Origin: JBHHXR01 sp046757205
Lineage (GTDB): Bacteria; Pseudomonadota; Alphaproteobacteria; Rhodobacterales; Rhodobacteraceae
Direction of reading: 5' to 3'
Length of the DNA: 13,756 bases
Assembly (NCBI GenBank): GCA_046757205.1
Contig: JBHHXR010000077.1
Coordinates: forward strand, 1 to 13,756
Shown: one piece after another, positions 1 through 6,570 of the stretch
Layout: each line of letters opens with the position of its first letter
Numbering within the stretch: position 1 is the stretch's first letter
Notes under the pieces: generated by a model
What the model was told of the DNA's origin: nothing
What the model saw: the letters and a program-made list of their open reading frames with translations, nothing else
Databases searched by the model: none
Program-made: the position numbers and the translations under genes

Positions 1-549
1 CATCGCCCGGTTGTCGGCAATGTCGCGGCACACCATCGGGCGCTGCAGGAAGTGCACGTTGTCCAGACGGTCGACGATGCGTGCCGCGTCGAACAGGTCC
101 TGCACCGTGGAGTCGTGGTACTGTCGCGCCTCGACATCGACCATGTGCACGGCGGCGCCGGCGGTCCCGTAGTAGACGCGGTTGCCGCTGAGCGCCATGT
201 CGTGTTTCGGGTCGCGCCCGCACAGCGTAATCTCGCGCGCCGCCACCGCCAGCATGTCCTCGACCAGCGCGCGCGGAAACCGCAACCGGCCGTCGTCGCC
301 GAGCACGGCCCCGGCGCCGGTCATGATCTCCACCCCCGAAGGCGGCGCCAGTGCCAGGCCGATCTCTTCCAGCGCGGTCAGCGCGGCCTGGTGAATGCGT
401 GCGACGTCGGCATCGCTCAGCGGCCTGAAGCGGCCGCCCTCCATGCCCGGTCGGACCGGGCGGACGTTTTCGGGCAGGGGCGCCGCGCGCAGCGCCTGCC
501 GCGCCGCGCGGCCGCCGGAACGGCGGGATATGTTCGGTTGTTCGTTCAT
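1..549 (-). CDS. MttB-family (trimethylamine/betaine-type) methyltransferase, N-terminal part
   Basis: This is a partial gene: 183 N-terminal residues are present and the rest lies beyond the left edge. Members of this family (COG5598/PF06253) move a methyl group from a methylated amine such as trimethylamine, glycine betaine or proline betaine to a cobalamin protein. The N-terminus is typical: an Arg/Ala-rich lead (RRSGGRAARQALRAAPL, about residues 9-25), then VRPVRPGMEGGRFRPLSDAD and a helix ending LEEIGLALAPPSGVEI. Further on are NRVYYGTAGAAVHMVD (about 124-139) and HFLQRPMVCRDIADNRAM at the edge. The start is the only Met that gives the usual N-terminus; no strong ribosome site precedes it. 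It lies 36 bases after a possible small ORF and 125 bases after the GFA gene, on the same strand. The region where archaeal MttB carries pyrrolysine is not in the window, so subtype and substrate cannot be decided. Family assignment is confident; substrate is unknown. Confidence 0.88.
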   Translation of the reverse strand, partial: MNEQPNISRRSGGRAARQALRAAPLPENVRPVRPGMEGGRFRPLSDADVARIHQAALTALEEIGLALAPPSGVEIMTGAGAVLGDDGRLRFPRALVEDMLAVAAREITLCGRDPKHDMALSGNRVYYGTAGAAVHMVDVEARQYHDSTVQDLFDAARIVDRLDNVHFLQRPMVCRDIADNRAM

Positions 550-585
550 GGCTGTCTCGATCTCGGAAGGGTTGGCGACGAGGGA

Positions 586-678
586 TCAGACCGGCCCAGG
601 CGACCCCCGCGCGGCCCTTCCTCTGTCGGCGCCGGTGACCCGGTCGACAAGTGCGGCGATCCAGCCCGCCGGCGTCAT
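586..678 (-). CDS. possible small ORF (30 aa) between GFA protein and MttB
   Basis: This is a doubtful 30-residue frame, beginning MTPAGWIAALVDRVTG, in the 125-base gap between the GFA gene and the MttB gene. Its ATG overlaps the GFA stop codon in an ATGA arrangement, and a purine-rich stretch (GGGGGCGAGGA) lies just upstream. The middle could form a short amphipathic helix; the tail is Arg/Gly/Pro-rich. I do not recognise it. In DNA this GC-rich, short open frames with overlapping start and stop codons arise easily by chance. Outside this frame I see nothing else in the gap. Confidence 0.17.
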   Translation of the reverse strand: MTPAGWIAALVDRVTGADRGRAARGSPGPV

Positions 679-1097
679 TCCTCGCCCCCGCGCACGGTCG
701 TCGAGTATTTCGGCAGCCCGTCGGCCGGGCAGACCCAGCGCACCATCTCGCGGCAATAGACGTGAAACTGCGGGATGTAATTGTCCGAATCGTCGAGCGT
801 TGCCGCGAACAGGTGTATCTCCGGCCCGAACCTTTGAGGTGCCTCGAAACCCATCGGCGAGCCGCAGGCGGGGCAGAAATAGCGCGTCACGCCGGGCGAG
901 GACTGATAGGTTTTCGGTTCCTCGCCGGTCCACTCGAACCTGTCGCGCGGCACGCCGAGATAGCTGGTGAACGGCGAGGACGTGGCGCGCCGGCAGTCCT
1001 CGCAATGGCAATGCCCGCGCCAGTTCTCCGGCCCGGTGTAACGGTAGGTCACCGCCCCGCATTTGCAGTGCCCCTGCGTCACGCGCTCGGCTTCCAT
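675..1097 (-). CDS. GFA family zinc protein (glutathione-dependent formaldehyde-activating-like)
   Basis: The product is 140 residues, the usual size for a GFA/CENP-V family (PF04828) single-domain zinc protein. Zinc-binding cysteines are all visible: CKC (11-13), CHCEDC (30-35) and CPAC (75-78), seven in the canonical spacing, followed by GSPMGFE. The name comes from Gfa of Paracoccus, proposed to promote S-hydroxymethylglutathione formation from formaldehyde and glutathione; that activity has been disputed and many family members have no known reaction. Placement between a methyltransferase and MttB in a demethylation gene set fits a role with formaldehyde or a thiol adduct, which is inference. 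The ATG at 1097 was chosen; a GTG at 1100 directly before it would add one residue. A possible small ORF ends on the start codon (TGATG). Confidence 0.85.
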   Translation of the reverse strand: MEAERVTQGHCKCGAVTYRYTGPENWRGHCHCEDCRRATSSPFTSYLGVPRDRFEWTGEEPKTYQSSPGVTRYFCPACGSPMGFEAPQRFGPEIHLFAATLDDSDNYIPQFHVYCREMVRWVCPADGLPKYSTTVRGGEE

Positions 1098-1180
1098 CAC
1101 TTGATCCCGCCGCGCACTTGCCCGCCGCGGTTCACGGCGGGCATTGGTTTCGCTCCTGCGGGGCGGGGTGTCTTCTTCAT
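1097..1180 (-). CDS. possible small basic ORF (27 aa) upstream of GFA protein
   Basis: This is a 27-residue frame starting MKKTPRPAGAKPMPAVNRGG and ending in a Gly/Arg/Lys-rich tail. It fills most of the 93-base gap between the SAM methyltransferase and the GFA gene. It starts 10 bases after the methyltransferase stop, and its own TGA overlaps the GFA ATG (TGATG). The peptide is strongly basic with no acidic residue. The Shine-Dalgarno match is poor (GGTAGG about 10 bases upstream). I do not recognise the product. It could be a coupling peptide, a real small protein or chance. Confidence 0.2.
   Translation of the reverse strand: MKKTPRPAGAKPMPAVNRGGQVRGGIK
1119..1143 (-). other. stem-loop in the gap before the GFA gene
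   Basis: Nine bases at 1119-1127 (TGCCCGCCG) pair perfectly with 1135-1143 (CGGCGGGCA) across a 7-base loop. There is no T-run on either side, so a classical intrinsic terminator is unlikely. It could be an mRNA processing or stability hairpin, or only the by-product of Gly/Arg codons if the small ORF there is real. Confidence 0.25.
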
Positions 1181-1190
1181 CGCGACGAGC

Positions 1191-2060
1191 CTACCCAGGG
1201 TTCCTGGCGGAAATGACCCACGAACTGGAGTCCATGACGACGCCGTCATCGGTGACATGCGGCTCCAGCAGTGCCCGCAGATCGGCCTCCAGCGTGTCGC
1301 GCTTGCGTTCGCCTTCCTCGCCGGCCTCTCGGTACACCTCGCCGGCCGGCCCCAGCGCCAGTTGGAAGCCGATGGCGTCCTCGATGGAATCGCCCATCCG
1401 GATCGGCGCATCGACGCGCTCGAATACGATATCACCGTAGCCGGCCGCACGAAGCTGCGCCGTCACCATTTCCTGCCCGGCCATGGAGAACGGGCCGGGG
1501 CCGCAGGTGTCGGCGTCCTCGCCCGGCGGCGGCAGGTGCTTCAGCGCGATGGCCTTGGCGGCGCCCAGCCACGGATTGTCCTCGATCCGCCGCCACACGA
1601 TCATGGTCAGCCGCCCGCCCGGCTTCAGCGTCGAGCGCATGTTCTTCAGCGCCACCACGGGATTCTCGAAAAACATGGTGCCGAAACGCGAAAAGATCAG
1701 GTCGTGCTCGGGCTCGAACTGCTGCTTCTGGATATCCGCGACGACGAACTCGATGTTCCTGACGCCCGCCTTTTCAGCATCGCGGCGACCGTATTCCAGA
1801 AATGTGTCGCAGCAGTCGGTGGCCATGACGCGGCCGGACGGACCGACCCGTCTGGCCAGCATGATCGCGGTGTCGCCGAACCCCGCGCCGGCATCGACCA
1901 CGGCTTCGCCTTCGTTGACGTCCAGCCGAGGAAAGATCGCCTCGCTGTGCTTGCTCAGCCCGCCGACCAGCACGTGCTTGTACTTGACGAACTTCGGAAC
2001 CAGCACCTCGTTCCAGAAACGCACGAATTCCGTCTGGTCGTCTTCGATTGCGACAGCCAT
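1191..2060 (-). CDS. class I SAM-dependent methyltransferase
   Basis: This 289-residue soluble protein has a class I (Rossmann-fold) methyltransferase domain at about residues 48-160. Motif I is VVDAGAGFG (54-62). The acidic end of strand 2 is ATDCCD (80-85), motif post-II is VVADIQ (106-111), the motif IV region is DLIFSRFGTMFF (120-131), and LKPGGRLTMIVW (145-156) is the usual motif VI. The C-terminal ~120 residues are a less conserved cap that probably sets the substrate, which I cannot name; the fold resembles UbiE-type enzymes. The start at 2060 is backed by GGGAGGGGAG just upstream; an earlier ATG at 2147 would run through the palindrome at 2091-2111. It follows a 96-base gap, the largest in the gene set, so it may begin a separately controlled transcript. 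A methyl-adding enzyme inside a demethylation cluster is unexpected. Confidence 0.85.
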   Translation of the reverse strand: MAVAIEDDQTEFVRFWNEVLVPKFVKYKHVLVGGLSKHSEAIFPRLDVNEGEAVVDAGAGFGDTAIMLARRVGPSGRVMATDCCDTFLEYGRRDAEKAGVRNIEFVVADIQKQQFEPEHDLIFSRFGTMFFENPVVALKNMRSTLKPGGRLTMIVWRRIEDNPWLGAAKAIALKHLPPPGEDADTCGPGPFSMAGQEMVTAQLRAAGYGDIVFERVDAPIRMGDSIEDAIGFQLALGPAGEVYREAGEEGERKRDTLEADLRALLEPHVTDDGVVMDSSSWVISARNPG

Positions 2061-2090
2061 TTCATCTCCCCTCCCGGTGTGCAGCATGAT

Positions 2091-2111
2091 TGTGCGACAT
2101 AATGTAGCACA
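2091..2111. promoter_or_regulatory. 21-base palindrome, candidate operator before the SAM methyltransferase
   Basis: Outer arms TGTGC/GCACA and inner arms ACAT/ATGT are arranged symmetrically about a central A. Nine of ten base pairs match, with only positions 6 and 16 failing. It lies 30 bases upstream of the methyltransferase start, in the largest intergenic gap of the minus-strand gene set. The form suggests a dimeric repressor or activator site. I cannot assign it to a regulator family. Confidence 0.42.
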
Positions 2112-2156
2112 TCGAGGGCTGTTCCGCAGCCTCGGCTTCAGGCGCAATCAGCACAC

Positions 2157-4601
2157 TCACGCCCTGACCCGTTCGCTGCGCGGATCGTAGAGCGGCCGAA
2201 GGCTTGGTGTCGCGAAAACACGGGCTCCCGCGACCTCTATCTCGTAGGCCGACGCCAGCACCTCATCGGCGGTCTCGCCGGCGCAGGGCACGTAGCCCAT
2301 GCCGACCGCCGCGCCCAGCGTGTGGCCGTAGTTGCCGGAACTGACGTAGCCGACCACCTCGCCGTCGCGCATGATCGGCTCGTTGTGGTAGAGCAGGGGT
2401 TCGGGGTCGCTGAGCAGGAACTGCACCATGCGGCGCGACAGGCCCTCGTCGCGCTTGCGCAGCACCGCGTCGCGGCCGATGAAATCCGGTTTCGCGGTCT
2501 TGACGGCAAAGCCCAGCCCGGCCTCCAGCACGTGGTCCTCGCAGGTGATGTCGTGGCCGAAATGCCGGAAAGCCTTCTCGATCCGGCAGGAGTCCATCAT
2601 GTGCATGCCGCAGAGCTTCAGCCCCATGTCGGCGCCGGCCCCGGCGACCGTCTCGAACACATGCGCCGCCTGATCGGCGGAGATGTAAAGCTCCCAGCCA
2701 AGTTCGCCGACATAGGAAACCCGGTGCGCGCGCGCCAGCCCCATGCCGATCTCGATATCAATGGCGGTTCCGAACGGATTGTTCTCGTTGGAAAAATCGT
2801 TCGGGCTCACCTTCTGCATCAGCTTCCGTGCATTCGGCCCCATGACCGCCAGCACGCCTTCGCCGGCGGTAACGTCCGTCAGCACCACCCGCGCATCGCC
2901 CAGATGCCGCGCCATCCACGCCTGATCGGCCAGACGCGTCGCCGCCGGGGTGACGATCAGATACGCCGTCTCGCTCAGCCGCGTTACCGTAACGTCGGCC
3001 TCTATCCCGCCGCGATTATTGAGGAATTGCGTGTAGGCTATCTTGCCAACGGGAACTGAAAGGTCGGCCCCGCAGACACGGTTCAGGAACGTTTCCGCGT
3101 CCGGTCCCTCCACGCGGATCTTGCCGAAGGACGACATGTCGTACATGCCGACATTTTCGCGCACCGCGCGGTGCTCCTCGGCCGAGTTGTCGAACCAGTT
3201 CTGCCGCTTCCACGTGTAGCGGTATTCGCGGGCCTCGCCTTCACGCGCGAACCAGTTGGCCCGCTCCCAGCCGGCGATTTCGCCGAACACCGCGCCGCGC
3301 GCCAACAGGTGCTCGTGGAAAGGCGAGCGCCGGACGCCGCGCGCCGTTGCCTTCTGGCGGAACGGAAAGTGATCGGCGTAGAGCAGCCCGAGCGTCTCCG
3401 TCGAACGCTGGAAAAGGTACTGCCTGTTACCCTGAAACGGCTGCATCCGCGAAATGTCGACATCGCCCAGATCGTACGGCTTCTCGCCGTCCTCCATCCA
3501 CTGCGCCAGCGCCTGCCCGGCGCCGCCCGCACTCTGGATGCCGATCGAATTGAACCCTGCGGCGACGAAGTAGTTGCGCAGGTTCGGCGCCTCGCCCAGC
3601 AGGTAGGCGTCGTCCGGCGTGAAGCTTTCCGGGCCGTTGAAGAAGGTGTGAATGCCCGCCTCGGCCAGCAGCGGCACCCGGTTGATCGCCTTTTCGAGGA
3701 TCGGCTCGAAATGGTCGAAATCCTCGGGCAACTGGTCGAACTCGAAGTCTTCGGGAATGCCGTCCATGCCCCAGGGCTTGGAATCCGGCTCGAACGCCCC
3801 GAGCAGGTATTTGCCTGCGTCCTCCTTGTAATAGGCGCACTCGTCCGGCACCCGAAGCGTAGGCAATTGTGTAAGTCCCTCAATGGGTTCGGTAACGATA
3901 TAGAAGTGCTCGCAGGCATGCAGCGGCGCGTTGACGCCGGCCATGCGGCCGACCTCGTGGCCCCACATGCCGGCACAGTTGACGACGAAATCGGCCTCCA
4001 TGCTGCTGCTCTCGCCGGCGGCCTTCCACACCACACCGGTTACGCGCCCGTCGCGGGTGTTGATCGCCGTCACCTTGACATGCTCCTGCACCCGCACGCC
4101 CATCTGGCGCGCGCCCTTGGCCAGCGCCAGCGTGATGTTCGCCGGGTCGCCCTGGCCGTCCTTCGGCAGGTAGACCGCCCCCACCACGCCCTCGATATTC
4201 AGGTGCGGATAGCGGTTGAGCGCCTCCTGCGGGCTGATTTCCTCCACGTCTACACCGAAGGCGCGGGCCATCGAAGCCCCGCGCAGGAGTTCCTCGTTGC
4301 GATCCTCGGTCAGCGCCAGCGAGATCGAGCCGTTGCGCCTGAAGCCGGTGGCGACACCGGTCTCCGTTTCCAGATTGCCGTAGAGCTCCTGGGAATATCG
4401 TGCCAGCCTGGTCATGTTCGCCGTGGCGCGCAACTGCCCGATCAGCCCCGCCGCGTGCCACGTGGTGCCGCAGGAAAGTTGCTTGCGCTCCAGGAGCACC
4501 ACGTCCTTCCACCCCAGCTTGCCGAGGTGATAGGCGACGGAACAGCCGACGACGCCGCCGCCGATGATGACGGCACGGGCTTTTTCAGGGAGCGGTTTCA
4601 T
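2157..4601 (-). CDS. FAD-dependent dehydrogenase with GcvT domains (sarcosine dehydrogenase-like)
   Basis: The 814-residue protein belongs to the dimethylglycine/sarcosine dehydrogenase family. These enzymes oxidise an N-methyl group at the flavin and pass the one-carbon unit to tetrahydrofolate in the GcvT part. The DAO FAD domain (about 10-370) has the dinucleotide motif GGGVVG (14-19) and TWHAAG, whose His49 matches the position where family members bind FAD covalently. FAO_M (about 375-430), GCV_T (about 430-700) and GCV_T_C (about 715-805) follow. The folate-site segment reads GGIEADVTV with Asp536 where T-protein has its catalytic Asp, and GELGWELY (632-639) is conserved. From memory this is closer to mammalian sarcosine than dimethylglycine dehydrogenase. 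Start: GGAGGT lies 7 bases upstream and ATGA overlaps the preceding MDR gene. The frame is open much further upstream, but only antisense-like sequence lies there. Confidence 0.93.
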   Translation of the reverse strand: MKPLPEKARAVIIGGGVVGCSVAYHLGKLGWKDVVLLERKQLSCGTTWHAAGLIGQLRATANMTRLARYSQELYGNLETETGVATGFRRNGSISLALTEDRNEELLRGASMARAFGVDVEEISPQEALNRYPHLNIEGVVGAVYLPKDGQGDPANITLALAKGARQMGVRVQEHVKVTAINTRDGRVTGVVWKAAGESSSMEADFVVNCAGMWGHEVGRMAGVNAPLHACEHFYIVTEPIEGLTQLPTLRVPDECAYYKEDAGKYLLGAFEPDSKPWGMDGIPEDFEFDQLPEDFDHFEPILEKAINRVPLLAEAGIHTFFNGPESFTPDDAYLLGEAPNLRNYFVAAGFNSIGIQSAGGAGQALAQWMEDGEKPYDLGDVDISRMQPFQGNRQYLFQRSTETLGLLYADHFPFRQKATARGVRRSPFHEHLLARGAVFGEIAGWERANWFAREGEAREYRYTWKRQNWFDNSAEEHRAVRENVGMYDMSSFGKIRVEGPDAETFLNRVCGADLSVPVGKIAYTQFLNNRGGIEADVTVTRLSETAYLIVTPAATRLADQAWMARHLGDARVVLTDVTAGEGVLAVMGPNARKLMQKVSPNDFSNENNPFGTAIDIEIGMGLARAHRVSYVGELGWELYISADQAAHVFETVAGAGADMGLKLCGMHMMDSCRIEKAFRHFGHDITCEDHVLEAGLGFAVKTAKPDFIGRDAVLRKRDEGLSRRMVQFLLSDPEPLLYHNEPIMRDGEVVGYVSSGNYGHTLGAAVGMGYVPCAGETADEVLASAYEIEVAGARVFATPSLRPLYDPRSERVRA

Positions 4602-5665
4602 AAGTGCACCTCCGGCGGAATGAGAACCAGTTTTCCGGGATAGCGCTTCGACAGGAAATCCTCCTGTGCCCGCGCGATATCCCGCAGCGGATAGGTTTTG
4701 GAGACCAACGGCCTGACGTTTCCGGCGTTTATCAGCGCAACCAGATGGTCGAAAACCTCGTGCGGCTGGTAGGTGCAGCCGAGGATCGTCAGGTCGTTGA
4801 GGTAGATGGTGCGCAGATCGGCCTCGACGATGGGTCCGGCGATGGCGCCCGATACCGCGTAGCGCCCCGATGGCCGCAGCGCCTCGATCAGCGCGCCCCA
4901 GCCGGGGCCGCCGACGACGTCTATCACCGCGTCGAAGGACTGCGGTCCGGGGGCGGCGTCGCGTTCCAGCATCTCCACGGCTCCGGCATCGCGCACCGCA
5001 TCGGCCTTGGCCGGGCTGCAAACTCCGGTCACCGCCGCGCCGCGCAGCACCGCGAGCTGCACCGCTGCAAGGCCGACGCCGCCGGACGCGCCGGTTATCA
5101 GCACCCGGTCGCCTGCGCCGACAGCCGCCCGCGTCAGCAGGTTCTCGGCGGTGCCGAAGGCGCATGGCATGGCGGCGATTTCAATGTCGCTCAGCGGCGC
5201 GGAACTGACATCGTGGATATCGGCGACGGCGAGCCGGCAGAACTGCGCGAACGCCCCGTCGAATTCCGACCCGAGGACCTCGACGGCGGTCGGTGCCTGC
5301 GAGGTCGGTCGCGGCAGGTTCGTCGGGCAGGTGACGCGTGCGCCCGTCAGCACCCGATCCACGCCGTCACCGAGCGCCACCACCTCGCCGCAGATATCGC
5401 CGCCCTGGATGCGCGGAAACGCCAGCGCCCCGGCCCAGCCGCCGTCCCCGCTGACCTCGCCGCTGTCGGTGGCGCCGGCGCTGTCCTTCGAGTACCAGCC
5501 GATGCGGGTGTTGATGTCGGTGTTGTTGACTCCGGCGGCCAGAACCCGCACCAGCACCTCGCCCGCGCCCGGCTGCGGTATCGGAATGTCGTCGCGCCAG
5601 ACCAGCTTTTCCGGCCCGCCATGCCCGGTCAGTTGCACGCCGCTCATTTGCCCAGGAACGGTCAT
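4598..5665 (-). CDS. MDR-family NAD(P)-dependent oxidoreductase (zinc-free, quinone oxidoreductase-like)
   Basis: The 355-residue protein is of the medium-chain dehydrogenase/reductase superfamily. The GroES-like domain (about 15-150) begins with PGAGEVLVRVLAAGVNNTD. The Rossmann domain has GDRVLITGASGGVGLAAVQL (185-204). The catalytic-zinc His-Glu pair of alcohol dehydrogenases is replaced by GGDICGEV (88-95), and the four-cysteine structural zinc lobe is absent. It is therefore closer to quinone oxidoreductase or enoyl reductase types, probably NADPH-linked. An insertion after NNTDINTRIGWYSKDS, up to FPRIQGGD, looks like a recurring subfamily feature. The substrate is unknown; an aldehyde or unsaturated product of the demethylation route is possible. 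AAGGGAG lies 8 bases before the ATG. Both ends overlap neighbours by four bases (ATGA), implying coupled translation. Confidence 0.87.
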   Translation of the reverse strand: MTVPGQMSGVQLTGHGGPEKLVWRDDIPIPQPGAGEVLVRVLAAGVNNTDINTRIGWYSKDSAGATDSGEVSGDGGWAGALAFPRIQGGDICGEVVALGDGVDRVLTGARVTCPTNLPRPTSQAPTAVEVLGSEFDGAFAQFCRLAVADIHDVSSAPLSDIEIAAMPCAFGTAENLLTRAAVGAGDRVLITGASGGVGLAAVQLAVLRGAAVTGVCSPAKADAVRDAGAVEMLERDAAPGPQSFDAVIDVVGGPGWGALIEALRPSGRYAVSGAIAGPIVEADLRTIYLNDLTILGCTYQPHEVFDHLVALINAGNVRPLVSKTYPLRDIARAQEDFLSKRYPGKLVLIPPEVHL

Positions 5666-6570
5666 GCTAATTCTCCCTTGATGGTATACCCGTCGGCAAC
5701 CAGCCGGTCGCGGACGGCAGCGATATGCACCGGGCCGATCTCGCAGCAGCCACCGACGATGCGCGCGCCTTCGCCGACCCAGCCCGCCACGATTTCCGCG
5801 TAGTTCTCGGGCGTCATGTCCTTGCGGCCCTCCAGCGCCTCGACCGTGCTGCCTGGGGAAAGCCCGCCGGCCTTGGCGAATGCGTTGGCATAGGCGCCGG
5901 CCGGGCGGCCGCTGGCGATCAGCAGCGGCAGCGCCTCGGAAATCGCCTCCGGGCGCGAGCAGTTCAGAAGGATCGCCTGTACCGGAATGTCCGAAAGCGC
6001 TTCCAGCGCCGCGTCGACCATCTCGCCCGATCGCAGAACCTTGCCGCCCTCGTCGGCGACGCTCAGCGACAGCCATACCGGTTTGCCGGTCTCCGCCGCC
6101 GCAGTGGCAGCGGCCCGCGCCTCGACGATGGCCGACATGGTTTCGCAGAGAATCACATCCACATGCCCGGCCTGACAGGCGGCGATGCGGCGATACGCGG
6201 CGACGCCTTGGTCGAAGGGCAGGGCGAGGTCGGGCCGGTAGCTGGTGCGCAGGGGCGGCAGGCAGCCGGCGATGCGCACATCCGCCGCGCCGCTCTCATC
6301 GCGCGCTTTCCCGGCGATCTCGACGGCCTTTGCCTGCAACGGCTCGAACATCTCGGGTATGCCCTGAAACTCCAGCCGCTCGGGCGTCGCGGAGTAGGTG
6401 TTGAGCGTGATGACCTTTGCACCCGCGCGGATATAGTCCAGATGCACCGCCTGCACGATTTCCGGCTCGTCCATCATCACCTTGGCCGACCACAACGCGT
6501 GCGGCGGCTGTTTCGACCGGTGCAGCAGTTCCTGCCCCATGCCGCCGTCAAGAAGCACGATGTCAGCCAT
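5662..6570 (-). CDS. homocysteine S-methyltransferase family protein
   Basis: The 302-residue protein carries a complete Pfam S-methyl_trans barrel (PF02574). LLDGGMGQEL (6-15) opens the barrel, LNTYSATP (56-63) follows, and the three zinc cysteines are in NCSRPEAI (Cys204) and GGCCEIGP (Cys275, Cys276). These bind zinc and activate homocysteine thiolate in MmuM, BHMT and MetH. The length matches stand-alone MmuM/BHMT-type enzymes; there is no cobalamin domain. Likely donors are a betaine or S-methyl compound. In this cluster it could recycle a substrate methyl directly to methionine, which is inference. The start at 6570 was chosen because AAGGA lies 7 bases upstream and LLDGG then begins near the N-terminus. 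An upstream in-frame ATG would add seven residues. The start overlaps the aminotransferase end by eight bases; the stop overlaps the MDR gene by four. Confidence 0.92.
   Translation of the reverse strand: MADIVLLDGGMGQELLHRSKQPPHALWSAKVMMDEPEIVQAVHLDYIRAGAKVITLNTYSATPERLEFQGIPEMFEPLQAKAVEIAGKARDESGAADVRIAGCLPPLRTSYRPDLALPFDQGVAAYRRIAACQAGHVDVILCETMSAIVEARAAATAAAETGKPVWLSLSVADEGGKVLRSGEMVDAALEALSDIPVQAILLNCSRPEAISEALPLLIASGRPAGAYANAFAKAGGLSPGSTVEALEGRKDMTPENYAEIVAGWVGEGARIVGGCCEIGPVHIAAVRDRLVADGYTIKGELA

Noticed and set aside
1119..1143. Intrinsic terminator before the GFA gene
   Set aside because: The stem is strong but is not followed by a T-run in either direction.
1097..1450. A 117-codon minus-strand frame overlapping the methyltransferase C-terminus
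   Set aside because: Most of it lies in another frame of the methyltransferase gene. Only the last 27 codons fall outside, and these are listed as a doubtful small ORF.
651..2102. A 483-codon plus-strand open frame over the GFA and methyltransferase genes
   Set aside because: It is a shadow of two genes with intact zinc and SAM-binding motifs on the other strand.
2062..2160. A 32-codon GTG-started frame spanning the gap before the SAM methyltransferase
   Set aside because: It overlaps the preceding stop as GTGA, but it has no convincing ribosome site and its sequence is better explained by the palindrome.
3171..5803. Long plus-strand open frames (3171-4643 and 4604-5803)
   Set aside because: Both are antisense to the well-supported FAD/GcvT and MDR genes and show no family signatures or ribosome sites.
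4602..6076. N-terminal extensions of the FAD/GcvT frame (to 5165) and the MDR frame (to 6076)
   Set aside because: The frames stay open into upstream genes only because of base composition. Strong ribosome sites and ATGA overlaps fix the starts at 4601 and 5665.
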